A stretch of DNA of 38,533 nt from a virus, in the IMG/VR virus record IMGVR_UViG_3300027710_000063, positions 1-38,533 of that record; one strand, 5' to 3'. Both the position numbers and the translations under genes were made by a program. Below the pieces are notes generated by a model that was not told where the DNA came from, did no database searches, and was given only the letters and a program-made list of their open reading frames with translations. Shown here one piece after another: positions 14,619 through 24,200 of the stretch (positions within the stretch are counted from its first letter, which is position 1; each line of letters opens with the position of its first letter).

Positions 14619-16100
14619 ATGTCTCTTATCCAAGGTTACAAGAACTTGGTCGCCGCTAACAAAGCGTGCGCCACTCTATTTGATTCTCTCGCTGCCTCCA
14701 AGAAGCAGCGTTCTGTATTGGCGGACACCATCACCTCCGCCGCTGAATCTGCGCAACAGTTCCTTGCTGGTGCGCCGAAGCAGTCCCTCATAGGTCAAGA
14801 CCTGATGGATGCGCGCGACAAGTTAACGGCCTTCGTGAAAGAGGCCAAGCGAATCGCGAAAGACGTATCTCCATCTGCGGCCACTCCGATCAGTCTGCCG
14901 AAGTTCAACGCGCGTATTTCCGCGTTGCGCACTGCCCAACAAGGCATCGAGTTCATCCTCGACAATGCCAAGGCAGCGATAGACAAGGCTGGGGCCAACA
15001 TGGTCAACGACGGGAAGTCTACGCGCAAGCCGATCACCACCGATGAATTCATCGAAGGCTGGATCGACGCTGCGGCAGATGACCCAAGCCCGCAAGATCC
15101 CCAAACTCCCAGAAGTGACTCCGTGCAAATTGCACTGGTGGAGAGTTGGCTTAATGGCCTGACTCACGCCGAACAACTTGCCGTCGCAACCAAGCGCGGC
15201 CCAATGCTGCGCGTGCTGACTGCGCTCGGTACGAAAGCCTCACGCCTGATCGCGCAAATCGCAACGTCAGAAATGCACAGCCGTCAACAGGACAACGCCG
15301 CTCGCCGAGAGCTGGAAGAAAACCTGCGGACTGACCGTGGCATTACCAACCTGACGCAACTGCGCTCTCGCTTTGAGCCGAAGCTGCAAGCGGCCAAGCC
15401 TCGCGAAGGCGGTATCGCGATTGCCGAGGTTCCGATCCTCGCAACGTTCGGCGCTGACTTCAAACTCGAAACGTTCAAGAGCGTCGGTATCGAAGCCGAG
15501 AAGTTTACGCTTGAGAAGTTCTCGAACGGCAAGTTCATCCTTGCCAAGCAATCGCTGCTTGTGTTCCGTATGAGCGACGCGAAAGATTTCGCCCGACAAG
15601 AAATCAACGAGTCACGGAAAGGGAATGCGGAGATCCAACAGCTCAAGAATTTGAATGCCGCCGCCCGTCGTGCTGACAAAGCTGTCGCTGACGTTGAAGC
15701 TCGCTTAGAGAAGCTGAGTGAGACCAAACAGCCGCGCGCCTACGCTAAGGTGAAAGCGGAACTGGTTGAGGCGAAGAAGGAACAGAGTGCTGTTCAACTG
15801 TCGCTCAAGGCAACCGCCGATAGCGCAGAGGCCCAAAAGAAATTGCTGCGTCTGAAAGACAAGCGCAACAAGGCTGACTCCAGCGACATGGTTCAGAGTT
15901 ATGTCACTCACTTGCTCGAAATCATCAACGCCCGTACCCCAACGGAATACGCGCTGATGAGTGCCAAGGCGTTGACCAAAGTGGTTAACGTGGACTTCGT
16001 GCATGTGTGGATCGCCCCGCGCTTTGCAGTCAAGCGACTGATCGCGTTGTCGAGTTCGCACAAGCGACTGATAACCGATTGGAGTTTGCCTTGGGCATAA
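14619..16100 (+). CDS. Hypothetical coiled-coil protein, 493 aa
   Basis: The start is ATG 14619 (MSLIQGYKNLVAANK), with AAGGAAA 11 bases upstream. A TTG at 14517 would run through the hairpin and is unlikely. The N-terminal ~170 residues are helical and Ala/Lys-rich. A Pro/Asp-rich linker (DDPSPQDPQTPRSD) follows, and a mixed domain (about 260-350). A long coiled coil runs over about 355-440 (ARRADKAVADVEARLEKL). There is no signal peptide or membrane segment. The family is not recognised. It sits between the topoisomerase genes and an HNH nuclease. Confidence 0.75.
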   Translation: MSLIQGYKNLVAANKACATLFDSLAASKKQRSVLADTITSAAESAQQFLAGAPKQSLIGQDLMDARDKLTAFVKEAKRIAKDVSPSAATPISLPKFNARISALRTAQQGIEFILDNAKAAIDKAGANMVNDGKSTRKPITTDEFIEGWIDAAADDPSPQDPQTPRSDSVQIALVESWLNGLTHAEQLAVATKRGPMLRVLTALGTKASRLIAQIATSEMHSRQQDNAARRELEENLRTDRGITNLTQLRSRFEPKLQAAKPREGGIAIAEVPILATFGADFKLETFKSVGIEAEKFTLEKFSNGKFILAKQSLLVFRMSDAKDFARQEINESRKGNAEIQQLKNLNAAARRADKAVADVEARLEKLSETKQPRAYAKVKAELVEAKKEQSAVQLSLKATADSAEAQKKLLRLKDKRNKADSSDMVQSYVTHLLEIINARTPTEYALMSAKALTKVVNVDFVHVWIAPRFAVKRLIALSSSHKRLITDWSLPWA

Positions 16101-16103
16101 CTC

Positions 16104-16625
16104 ATGGATGAGCTTAAAGCAGGAGCGACGACCAGAGGGCACTTAACCCAGTGCTTCATCTGTACTCACTTCTTCGCAAGCATCCATTGGCATCATACGG
16201 TGCCACGTTCTCTCGGTGGACATGAAGACTTGCAGATTCCCCTCTGCGGTTCATGCCACACCGCACTGCACGCAAAGGCTAGTGCAGTGTTCGCACTTCT
16301 AAAAGGTGGCAGAAAAACGAAGGTATCGACGTACTGGGCAGACGTGGAAGCCGAACAGCGTGCAGAGCGCTGGCTGCGAATTTTGGTTTCCGCTATGCTG
16401 TATCCTCCGGTAGATTCCGAGGACAAGACGATAACGCTTCCATCGTTAACTGTTGATAAGCATCGGCGCTTCGCCCTTGAGATAATAAAGCGTTCCGCAA
16501 ATCTCACTAGCGTAGCACAAGCATTGCTGTACTGCATCGACTTTACAGCGGCTTCTAAGGGAATTCAGAACAATGAAGAAGACGGCACAAACAATAAGCG
16601 TAAAAAGCGCAATGAGCTGTGGTGA
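16104..16625 (+). CDS. Free-standing HNH endonuclease, 173 aa
   Basis: A DNA-cleaving enzyme of the HNH family. A zinc-binding frame is formed by Cys17-x2-Cys20 and Cys48-x2-Cys51. Between them lies the beta-beta-alpha-metal motif, with His30/His31 in HWHHTVPRSLGGHEDLQ and the terminal His52 in CGSCHTALH. The position usually held by Asn is Asp42. ATG 16104 is 3 bases after the previous stop with a weak ribosome site, suggesting translational coupling. Such stand-alone HNH genes in phages often act as homing endonucleases, though some help packaging or host DNA degradation. The rest of the protein is helical and ends in a Lys/Asn-rich tail. Its 3' end overlaps the next gene by 53 bases. Confidence 0.85.
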   Translation: MDELKAGATTRGHLTQCFICTHFFASIHWHHTVPRSLGGHEDLQIPLCGSCHTALHAKASAVFALLKGGRKTKVSTYWADVEAEQRAERWLRILVSAMLYPPVDSEDKTITLPSLTVDKHRRFALEIIKRSANLTSVAQALLYCIDFTAASKGIQNNEEDGTNNKRKKRNELW

Positions 16626-17496
16626 GTGCGAAGGGCTGTCACGCCGCGCACTGATGGTCGCTGACGATAACGGGAAGTCAGTGAACTGTAGCTCTATGGG
16701 TAAGGAGGCGGACGCCAAGCCTTGTGGCAAGTTCCGCTCCGACCTTTTGTCGTTATCAGTCGATGAACGGGTGGCACTGCGCCAACTCATCAACCTCGTT
16801 AAGAAGTTCGATGTGAAAGCGCTACGGGTTGTGGCCGCCTCATTGCTGACAGAGAGCAAGACACGGGAGAAAGGAGTTCGTATCGGGCAACGCATGTTCG
16901 TCCGTATTCGCTCCACTGCAAACCGTAACTACGTGGGTAACTTCATGTCGTGCGTTGTGCTCGATGCGCGCGACGACATGATCCGGTTAATGAGCGACGA
17001 CGGTAAGACAACGCTGACTTACCAGATGCCTGACAGTGGTGAGTTCAACGGGCCGTGTCTCTACACGCTGTCCGAGTTCCGCCCGCTGTTGAAGCAGATG
17101 CGCGCTCAAGGGCACCTGATCGATCCGAAGGCCATTCCTGTCGCACGCAAGTTTGAGCCCGAAGAGGACGTCAAGTTCAAGGCACCGCGCAAGGGCGAAC
17201 TCGCCTCTGCGGTTGCGGACATTGACGAGATCATTTCCAACAAATCCAAAGCCAAGCGTAAGAAGGGTAAGGGAGCGTCAACCAGCTTGGTTGACTTCGC
17301 AGATCTGGCTCGCCAGATAGATAGTGGTATCGCCATCGGAACGCATTACGATGACGATGATTCCGACGCACCGGACTTGACTGGTGGTGGCTACCGCCGC
17401 AAGGTCAAGAAGGCGAAAGGCAAAGGTAAGCCCGTCGCCAAGAAGCGCCCGAAGAAATACTCGGGTGTCCGTGAAATCGAAATCGCCAACATCTAA
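16573..17496 (+). CDS. Putative zinc-finger protein with a disordered basic tail, 307 aa
   Basis: ATG 16573 has AAGGGA about 10 bases upstream. A later in-frame ATG at 16612 would reduce overlap with the HNH gene. Near the N-terminus four cysteines occur as CGEC (residues 16-19) plus Cys39 and Cys51, a possible zinc site. A mainly beta middle (about 97-190) contains RIGQRMFVRIRSTANRNYVG, reminiscent of a small beta-barrel. The last ~80 residues are Lys/Asp/Gly-rich and disordered-looking, ending KKYSGVREIEIANI. The DnaB-type helicase nearby ends in a matching KEIEI peptide after a similar basic linker, so both may dock on the same partner. I recognise no family; a replication accessory role is inferred from context. 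Confidence 0.7.
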   Translation: MKKTAQTISVKSAMSCGECEGLSRRALMVADDNGKSVNCSSMGKEADAKPCGKFRSDLLSLSVDERVALRQLINLVKKFDVKALRVVAASLLTESKTREKGVRIGQRMFVRIRSTANRNYVGNFMSCVVLDARDDMIRLMSDDGKTTLTYQMPDSGEFNGPCLYTLSEFRPLLKQMRAQGHLIDPKAIPVARKFEPEEDVKFKAPRKGELASAVADIDEIISNKSKAKRKKGKGASTSLVDFADLARQIDSGIAIGTHYDDDDSDAPDLTGGGYRRKVKKAKGKGKPVAKKRPKKYSGVREIEIANI

Positions 17497-17519
17497 CCAA
17501 CCTGTGAGAGACCTTCGAA

Positions 17520-18635
17520 ATGCGTAAAGACCTGCACGATTTGATCGACGATAAAAATCTGAATTCCAAAACCCGTCTGTTTGAGGAAGTGGTGTTCTAC
17601 CTTCTGCGAACGCACGGCAAGCCGATCAAAGAGTACCATGCACGGTTTACTTCCGTAGCGGATTTTTCCAACACGGAAGTCACAGCACCTCGCTTCCGCG
17701 CAGACCTTCATGAGACTGCGTATGTCGGTGTGACGTTGAAATTCTTCGCAGCGTATGCTGCACTCGTTGCCGACTCAACTTCCGAGCGTCGCCTTGTGGC
17801 GCTCGGTCAACGTTACGGTCTGACTCAACGCGATTCACGTCGCGTTGTGAACATGTTCCGTGACCTCGAAGTGAGGAAGAAGACTGTTTCCGTTCTCAAC
17901 GCTGATGGTATCGATCACCTGACGGTTGACCTTAACGCTTACAACGACGCAATCACAGTGGGCCATGAGTTGGTTGTTGGCCTGCGTGATTCCATCACCA
18001 AGCATGTTCGTTTGAAGTTGTCATGGGTAGCGCGGTCTCACAGCCTGCGCCCGGGTGACCTTGACACCGATATTACTTCGCAAGTGATCAGCGTGTACTA
18101 CAGCATGTTGCCCACCAAGCGGAGTCGGGATCATATTCACAACTACCTGTGTGCGACCATGCACTCACGTATCAAGAACTTGCAGAACTATCACAGCGCG
18201 GCTAAACGCAAGCGCACAGTACAAATCACTGAGCACGGTGAGCAAAGATATGCGCTGATGGAGGCCAACGAGTCACACATCAATCGCTACGCAAGTTCTG
18301 ATAGTGAGCTGTCCCTTGAACAACTCGGCGGCTGTGACGACTCTATCGAGATTCACAACTTCGAGTTCAAGCGGTCAATGAAACGGCTGATGGAAAACGT
18401 CGTGCGCGGCACGAAGCGCTTCGCACTCTACAGTGTGTTGCTCGGACTTGACTGCGACAAATTTACGGAGCACTTGCGCAAGCGTCGCTTACTGCGCTCC
18501 AAAACGAAGACAGTGCGTGAGTGGTTGCGCGGCAAGAGCCTCGACTACCTCTCGGAGGTGTTCGGTGGATGGTTGCGGTGCCCTGCATCCGCTGTCCGCT
18601 GCGGCATGAATGAAATGGCGGCTACCCTGTTATGA
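17520..18635 (+). CDS. Possible sigma-like transcription factor, 371 aa
   Basis: ATG 17520 follows GAGAGACCTTCGAA. The N-terminal half is helical. Residues about 175-235 (LDTDITSQVISVYYSMLPTK, then NYLCATMHSRIKNLQNYH) have the pattern of sigma70 region 2, in which an acidic helix precedes a Tyr-rich helix and a basic helix. Near the C-terminus, about 316-350 (KFTEHLRKRRLL, then VREWLRGKSLDYLSEVFGGW) could be a region 4 helix-turn-helix. T4 gp55 is the known example of a phage sigma for late promoters. The AATCTGTAAA motif in this window would be a natural target. The assignment rests on pattern resemblance only, and the gene could be another helical DNA-binding protein. It overlaps the next gene by 4 bases (ATGA). 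Confidence 0.45.
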   Translation: MRKDLHDLIDDKNLNSKTRLFEEVVFYLLRTHGKPIKEYHARFTSVADFSNTEVTAPRFRADLHETAYVGVTLKFFAAYAALVADSTSERRLVALGQRYGLTQRDSRRVVNMFRDLEVRKKTVSVLNADGIDHLTVDLNAYNDAITVGHELVVGLRDSITKHVRLKLSWVARSHSLRPGDLDTDITSQVISVYYSMLPTKRSRDHIHNYLCATMHSRIKNLQNYHSAAKRKRTVQITEHGEQRYALMEANESHINRYASSDSELSLEQLGGCDDSIEIHNFEFKRSMKRLMENVVRGTKRFALYSVLLGLDCDKFTEHLRKRRLLRSKTKTVREWLRGKSLDYLSEVFGGWLRCPASAVRCGMNEMAATLL

Positions 18636-18973
18636 ATGAACAAGTTATCTTCTCGTATTTCCGTTCCCAGTTTGCTGAGGATTACAAGCGGCTGGCAATC
18701 GTGGCGGTCGTTACCGAACTTCAAGGTTTGGAAAAGCCCATTGGTGAGAGTGCGTTGAAACACGCCGTTCGCAAGAAACACCAGATCGACATGGAGACCA
18801 TTGAAGATGTACTGTCCGTTCTGCGCAGCGCGTCGGGCTTCAATGCCCTCGCGTCGTGGAAGGGTACACGCGCAACCCTCTGTCGCCTGCGCACTGAATC
18901 TCAACGCCTCGATCAGTGGATGCACGCAAACGCTCCGCTAGTTCATGGAGTGCGCCAACACCTAGCTGCATAG
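18632..18973 (+). CDS. Hypothetical protein, 113 aa, upstream of the helicase
   Basis: The start overlaps the previous stop (ATGA), so the two genes are translationally coupled. It is helical and slightly basic. Its middle (GESALKHAVRKKHQIDMETI, then EDVLSVLRSA) has the look of a small winged-helix or helical bundle. No Cys motif, membrane segment or known family is seen. It ends 8 bases before the helicase start, so a helicase loader or accessory factor is possible by position alone. Confidence 0.65.
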   Translation: MNEQVIFSYFRSQFAEDYKRLAIVAVVTELQGLEKPIGESALKHAVRKKHQIDMETIEDVLSVLRSASGFNALASWKGTRATLCRLRTESQRLDQWMHANAPLVHGVRQHLAA

Positions 18974-18981
18974 GGTGGTTA

Positions 18982-20493
18982 ATGGAACTCTACAACTTAA
19001 ATTTGGAACTGCGTGCTCTACGCTCACTTGCTGACGAAGAGACTGACGCTTCCCGTCGCCTTGCGCTGCTGGGACGCCTCAACGTCAAGCATTTCTCAAA
19101 CGATATGACTCGCTCTGCGTACAAGCGCTTGCAGCGGTTAGCAAAGAACGACGGATCGCTTCCCGACTGGGGAGCATTCGTTAACGACCCTCGACTCACG
19201 GAAGACGTGCGGGAATTCCTGCGCGAAGCAACCGACGAGGTGAAGACCTGCCGACCTCAACGCTACAAGCGACTTGTCGAAGACCTCGGAGTGTTCAGTC
19301 ACCGACGTGGCTTGAACAGCATAGCGAAACTGATCAGCCAACGACTGCAAGAAGAAGAGTCCGACGAACTTGATGAAGCATCTATCCATGCGGAAATCGC
19401 TGGTGCGCTCGCGGGTCTCGGACACAATGCTGTCGAGGATGTGAAAGTTTACTCGATGGGTAAGAGCGGTAAGAGTGCGCTCAAGTTCGTTGACAAGGTA
19501 ATCGCGTCACCTTCTGAGCGGATGTTGAAGACTGGGTTCGATGAGTATGATCAGATTAACGGCGGCTTCCCCACTTCGGGCGTCGTGATTCTGGCAGCGA
19601 CAACCTCCGGCGGTAAGTCGGCGGTGTCCATGAACCTCGGCGATAACTTGGCTCTGCTTAACGGGATTTCGGTCAACCGTATCACGTTGGAAATGACGGC
19701 AGAACAAGAAGCGAAACGTTACGCATCAATGGTAAGCGGCGTCGCATTCAACAAGATCAAGCAAGCGAAACTGAGCAAGAAAGAAGCTGCCAAGATTCGC
19801 GAATCCATGATGACTCACTACAAGCGGCTGCGCAAAGCGGGCGGCACTTTCGGATGGGCTGCGCCGTCGCGCGGCATGTCGATGGAAGATGTGCTGTACT
19901 TCTCCGCATCCACTGGCTCGCACGTATCGATCATTGACTACGTTGGTTTGCTTGAAGGGGTAGACCCCAACAACCAAGCAATCTCGTTGAGTGAAGCGGT
20001 GCGTGCTGCCAAGATTCATGCGACCAACACTGGCCGCCTGTATGTGATTCTGGTTCAGCTTGATACTGAGAGTGGTAAGGTTCGTTACTCCCGCGCAATG
20101 GTCGAGCACTGTGACGTGCTGATCACTTGGTCGTATGTCGATTCAGAAGTCCGTGCCCTGCACAACCTGCCGATTGCAGTTGAGAAGGCGCGTGACGGTG
20201 AGCTGTTCGAGTTCGAGTTGCCGGAAGACTTTGCCACCATGTCCGCTGGCTCGCGTGCGGTTGTCAACCGTACGAAGCGTGGCGGTGATCGCAGTTCGCT
20301 TTCCGATGGGGACGCTTCGCCATTCCGCAGCAAGAAAAAGTCGGATGACGACGAAGAGCCAAGCAAGAAAAAGAAATCCTCCGATAAACCCAAATCGAAG
20401 TTCGGTTCGAAGCCCGACGGTAATAAGTGGTCGGGCAAGAAGAAAGAGTCGAGAGGCTTCAAGGAGATAGAAATTGGATCGTCGATCCTTTGA
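18982..20493 (+). CDS. DnaB-type replicative DNA helicase, 503 aa
   Basis: A RecA-fold hexameric helicase that probably unwinds DNA at the phage fork. The start is ATG 18982 (MELYNLNLEL), with AGGGTGG just upstream; the ATG at 18916 lies inside the previous gene. Walker A is ATTSGGKS (about 205-212), Walker B is SIIDYVGLLEG (about 314-324), and the switch-like QLDTESGKVRYSRAM follows. The N-terminal ~180 residues are helical, fitting the DnaB N-domain and linker. The last ~75 residues are Ser/Lys/Asp-rich and disordered-looking, ending in FKEIEIGSSIL. This tail resembles the end of the 16573 product and is not part of the usual DnaB core. A RadA-like or T4 gp41-like reading is possible. Confidence 0.85.
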   Translation: MELYNLNLELRALRSLADEETDASRRLALLGRLNVKHFSNDMTRSAYKRLQRLAKNDGSLPDWGAFVNDPRLTEDVREFLREATDEVKTCRPQRYKRLVEDLGVFSHRRGLNSIAKLISQRLQEEESDELDEASIHAEIAGALAGLGHNAVEDVKVYSMGKSGKSALKFVDKVIASPSERMLKTGFDEYDQINGGFPTSGVVILAATTSGGKSAVSMNLGDNLALLNGISVNRITLEMTAEQEAKRYASMVSGVAFNKIKQAKLSKKEAAKIRESMMTHYKRLRKAGGTFGWAAPSRGMSMEDVLYFSASTGSHVSIIDYVGLLEGVDPNNQAISLSEAVRAAKIHATNTGRLYVILVQLDTESGKVRYSRAMVEHCDVLITWSYVDSEVRALHNLPIAVEKARDGELFEFELPEDFATMSAGSRAVVNRTKRGGDRSSLSDGDASPFRSKKKSDDDEEPSKKKKSSDKPKSKFGSKPDGNKWSGKKKESRGFKEIEIGSSIL

Positions 20494-21238
20494 GTTCATG
20501 CTTGCAACTCCGAGCGGTCGAGTAGATTCGGTGCCAGAAGAAGTGCTGTTAGACTTCTGGCCCGTCAATGGTGTGGCATTGGAAGTCACGCGCGTGTTTG
20601 TCGATTCGGACACTAAAGTGAACAAACGATTCGATGATCATGTGCGTGATGATGTTCGACGTGAAGCTCCCGACGAACGGGGCTTCATCGACGTGACAGA
20701 ACTTGCCGAGACATTGACTGACGAGCGTAGGCGTGCATCGTTGCTTGTCCTACGCTCGGACACCGATGACGGATCAATCGTCCCTGAGAATGCAGTCAAG
20801 TTTAGCGAAGAGGAAGAACAAAAGGGCCGTGACCGCATTGCGGCCCTAACTTCCAACTTGCGTAATCTGTTCCTCGGCCACGCTGGCGAATTCGCAATAG
20901 CGTCAGACCGAGCATCTTCTGAGTTTGAGGCCATCATGCGCGACGTCTACGGACTGGAAGCGTCGATGGATTCAACGTTAACGGACTTAGCATCATTAGT
21001 CATGGACGCCGAAGCGTTCGGCATGATGTTGAGTGCGACCAAGCACCTTCCCGAGCGAGTCAAAGAAGAAGCGATGTTGCATGTTCTTCTCGACAGCTAC
21101 GAACAACTAAAAATAGACCGGAAGGCCGCTGCCAATAGAGAGCAAGCGCGTAGACTCCTTAACCGAAATGCGAATCTCGTGGCTGGTGAAGCCGAAGGCC
21201 CCACCGCCGCAGTGATGAGATCAATGGCACGTAAGTGA
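20474..21238 (+). CDS. Hypothetical protein with TTG start, 254 aa
   Basis: TTG 20474 is chosen because a perfect AAGGAG lies 7 bases upstream. The alternative ATG 20498 lacks suitable spacing. The start overlaps the helicase end by 20 bases, so reading is coupled. The protein is acidic and mostly helical, with a Glu-rich stretch (FSEEEEQKGRDR) and a Met/Leu-rich helical domain (about 150-225). It is followed 7 bases later by the terminase gene. By position it could be a small terminase subunit or a terminase accessory, but no helix-turn-helix is evident and I recognise no family. Confidence 0.7.
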   Translation: MDRRSFEFMLATPSGRVDSVPEEVLLDFWPVNGVALEVTRVFVDSDTKVNKRFDDHVRDDVRREAPDERGFIDVTELAETLTDERRRASLLVLRSDTDDGSIVPENAVKFSEEEEQKGRDRIAALTSNLRNLFLGHAGEFAIASDRASSEFEAIMRDVYGLEASMDSTLTDLASLVMDAEAFGMMLSATKHLPERVKEEAMLHVLLDSYEQLKIDRKAAANREQARRLLNRNANLVAGEAEGPTAAVMRSMARK

Positions 21239-21245
21239 GTCACGT

Positions 21246-24200
21246 ATGGCGAAGAAGAAAGCAGACCCCACGGTAAAGAAACGTTTAAAGGCTGGGCGCG
21301 TCGCTGCGCTCGACCTTCTTATTGAAGAGGGCGCTGGCGGCGGAACTGCTGTTGTCACAATGCCCGAGTTTGATCCGGAAAAAGGCGTAAGCGCCCCCGA
21401 CTTCGAATCCTCCGATGACTTCAACGTCGAGAGAATTCTCAACGAGTCCGGTGAAGCCTCTATTCCTGTTGACTTGAAGTTCGATGATTCCTCAATGCCT
21501 ACCGCGAAGAACTTCTTCGAGTGGGTGAGTTCATCCAACTACTTGGCGGCCACTCCGTATCTCGAACAGGCGTTGATTGGTATCCGGCTCTTTGGCGAAT
21601 ACTGCCCCAACCCTGAATGTTCAGACACCGAATGGATGCAAACTGAAAACCACGAACCTAGTGAAGGTATCGTCGGCCTGTTGAATAAGGTCACGTTGCT
21701 TGAGCATGGTGTGTGTCCGAAGTGTGGATCCAAGCGGTCAATGCTTTTCAAGAAGCGTAGACTCAACCTCTATAACGAGTTGGCTGTTTGCGCAGGCCAG
21801 CGTTGCGTGACTGGTAACACGCTGCTGACCACCGATATGGGCTTGCGTCGTGTGCGCGATCTCCCTGTCAACGGCGACGACTCCGTAATGTCGGATCTGA
21901 ATGTCATGCTCAACAACAAGGCATGTCGCGTTCATAAAGTTTTGAAAGATACCGACTGCAACCGGCTGGTCGCTGCGAACTTGTCTAACGGCATGTCTCT
22001 GCGCGGTACTGCTGACCACGGCGTTGAAGGCTGGGCGTTTTCCTATCGCCCCCTCTCCGACTGCGGGCGCTCCCCCATTGTTGTCAATCTCGGCACTCAC
22101 GATAGCAAACCGTTCCCCACCAAGGAATTCGTTTTGGGCTTGCACGCCAAATACAAAACGAGCGGTGTTGTAACCCGTGGTGCTCACTTCTCTTGCGGTG
22201 AAGATTTCATGTTGCCCGTTATCGCGGATCTCGCGAAAGGCAACGTGCGTGTTGTTGGCAATCGTCCGTACTTGGACGGTGACGGCGTAACGCTGTCCCG
22301 CAACATCGTTCTTCAACATCTGGTCGCCGCTCACATGCGCGATGATGTTCTCGCAGAACTCCCCGATTACGTTTTAACTCAACCGCGCGAAACGCTCGCG
22401 GTGTTCTTCGCCTCTCTGTTTGAGCTTGGCGAGGTCACTGTCGTTAGCGAACAACTGGCGCGTGACATTCAAGTTCTCGCCGTCGGCTGCAATCAGCCCA
22501 TCGTGCGGGAAGGATGTACCTTGATTCGCGACCGTGCGGCGTACGACGACTTCTCCCCGCTGGCCGAAACTGTTCAGCGCGTGTGCCCTGACTTCGCGCC
22601 GTCTGCATGGGATCGCGCAACTCTGGTGACTCTTCTCGCCGACGTGCAGGAATCCGACCCGCTGCATTACCTCAAGCGTCTGGTCGATGGCAAGTTCGCG
22701 GTGTTCACTGCCGAAGTCGAACACATCGAGCCCGAGCCCGTTTGGACTTTCGAAGTCCCGAGCGGTCAGCGCTATGTCTCCAACGGAATGGTTTCGGAAA
22801 ACAGCGGCAAGTCCATCGTGGTCGCAATGCTTTCCACCTACATCACTCACCTGCTGCTCAAGGTTCAGAAACCGACGCGCTTGTTCAACGTGGGTGATAA
22901 CCAAATCCTGCACGGAACATTCGTGGCCCTGACATTGGCGCAGGCGAAGGATACGCTGTGGGATCCTTACTACGGCTACCTGTTGGATTCGCCGTGGTTC
23001 CAGCGCTACCACGCACTGATCAGGCGACTCGAAGCGCTGCACGGTGTTGAAGTGTTGAAGCTGCGGGACACGTTCGTGCTCTACCGCCATCGTAACCTGT
23101 ACGTGTACGCTGCTGGCCCTGACAAACGGGTGCTTCGTGGTCGTACTCGTTTTCTGGCAGCGATAGATGAAATCGGTTACTTCGATAACAACGCCGCCGC
23201 GCAGAAGGTTAAGACTGGTGCCGCCGAAGTGCATATCGCACTCGAACGTTCGCTGCTTACCGTACGCGCCAACGAACAGCGGCTAGTCGATGAGGGCTAT
23301 GACAACTTGCTGACGGGCTACATGCTCAACGTGAGTTCCCCGAGTGATTACCGCGACAAGATTTGCGAACTCGTTCGCTTGTCACAAAGCTCGCGCAAGA
23401 TCCTCGGCATCCATGCCCCGACGTGGAAGATGAATCCGCACATCCCGCGCGATAACGAAATCATCGTGGACGCTTTCCAACGCGACCCAATGACTGCTGC
23501 CCGAGATTACGGAGCGCAGCCTCCGGTGTCCGCAAGTCCGTTTATCTCTCCGGTCGTTGTCAACGATACGATGCGCGAGGTCGGACGTAACGAGGTGGAA
23601 TACACGCACCAGATCAACCGCGCAAGTAACGCGGGCATTCAGGAGCGTACCATCTACGGCGTAGTGACTCGCATCAAAGAGACTGACGTGCCTTCGGTGC
23701 TGGCAATCGACGCAGGCGAAACGAACAACAGCTTTGCGCTGTCATGTACTTCGACCCGCGACGGTATGGCGAGCATCGACTTGCTAATCGAGATCATGCC
23801 TGCCCCTGGTGTTGCGTTGAACTACACGATGATCTTTGACTACCTGATCGTTCCGGTTATCAAAGCGCGTAACGTTCGCATCCTGTTGGCCGACCGTTGG
23901 AACTCAACCAAGTTGCTGCAAGATGCGCTCGCGACAAGTCTCGTTGACGTGTCGAAGAAATACTCCCTCAAGTATAACGACATGTGGGACGTCAAGAACC
24001 AGATGCAAGGCGGCACGCTGAGTTATCCGCGCAGCACGCATGTGAAATCTGTAACTGATATATTGAACTCGGATCTTTCGGATTACCCCGAATGCTTCAA
24101 GGGACGTCCGGTTGAACACTTCATGTATCAGTGCGTGACTATCCAAGATAGCCGCAATCAGGTATTGAAAGGGCAGGGACTAACCGATGACTTGTGGCGC

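Noticed and set aside
18916-18981. An upstream ATG extending the helicase by 22 residues
   Set aside because: It lies inside the previous gene with no ribosome site, whereas ATG 18982 has AGGGTGG. The extension (MDARKRSASSWSAPTPSC) is unlike a DnaB N-terminus.
20474-20497. Treating the TTG 20474 start as spurious
   Set aside because: Considered, but the perfect AAGGAG at 7-base spacing favours TTG over ATG 20498, so the TTG start was kept.
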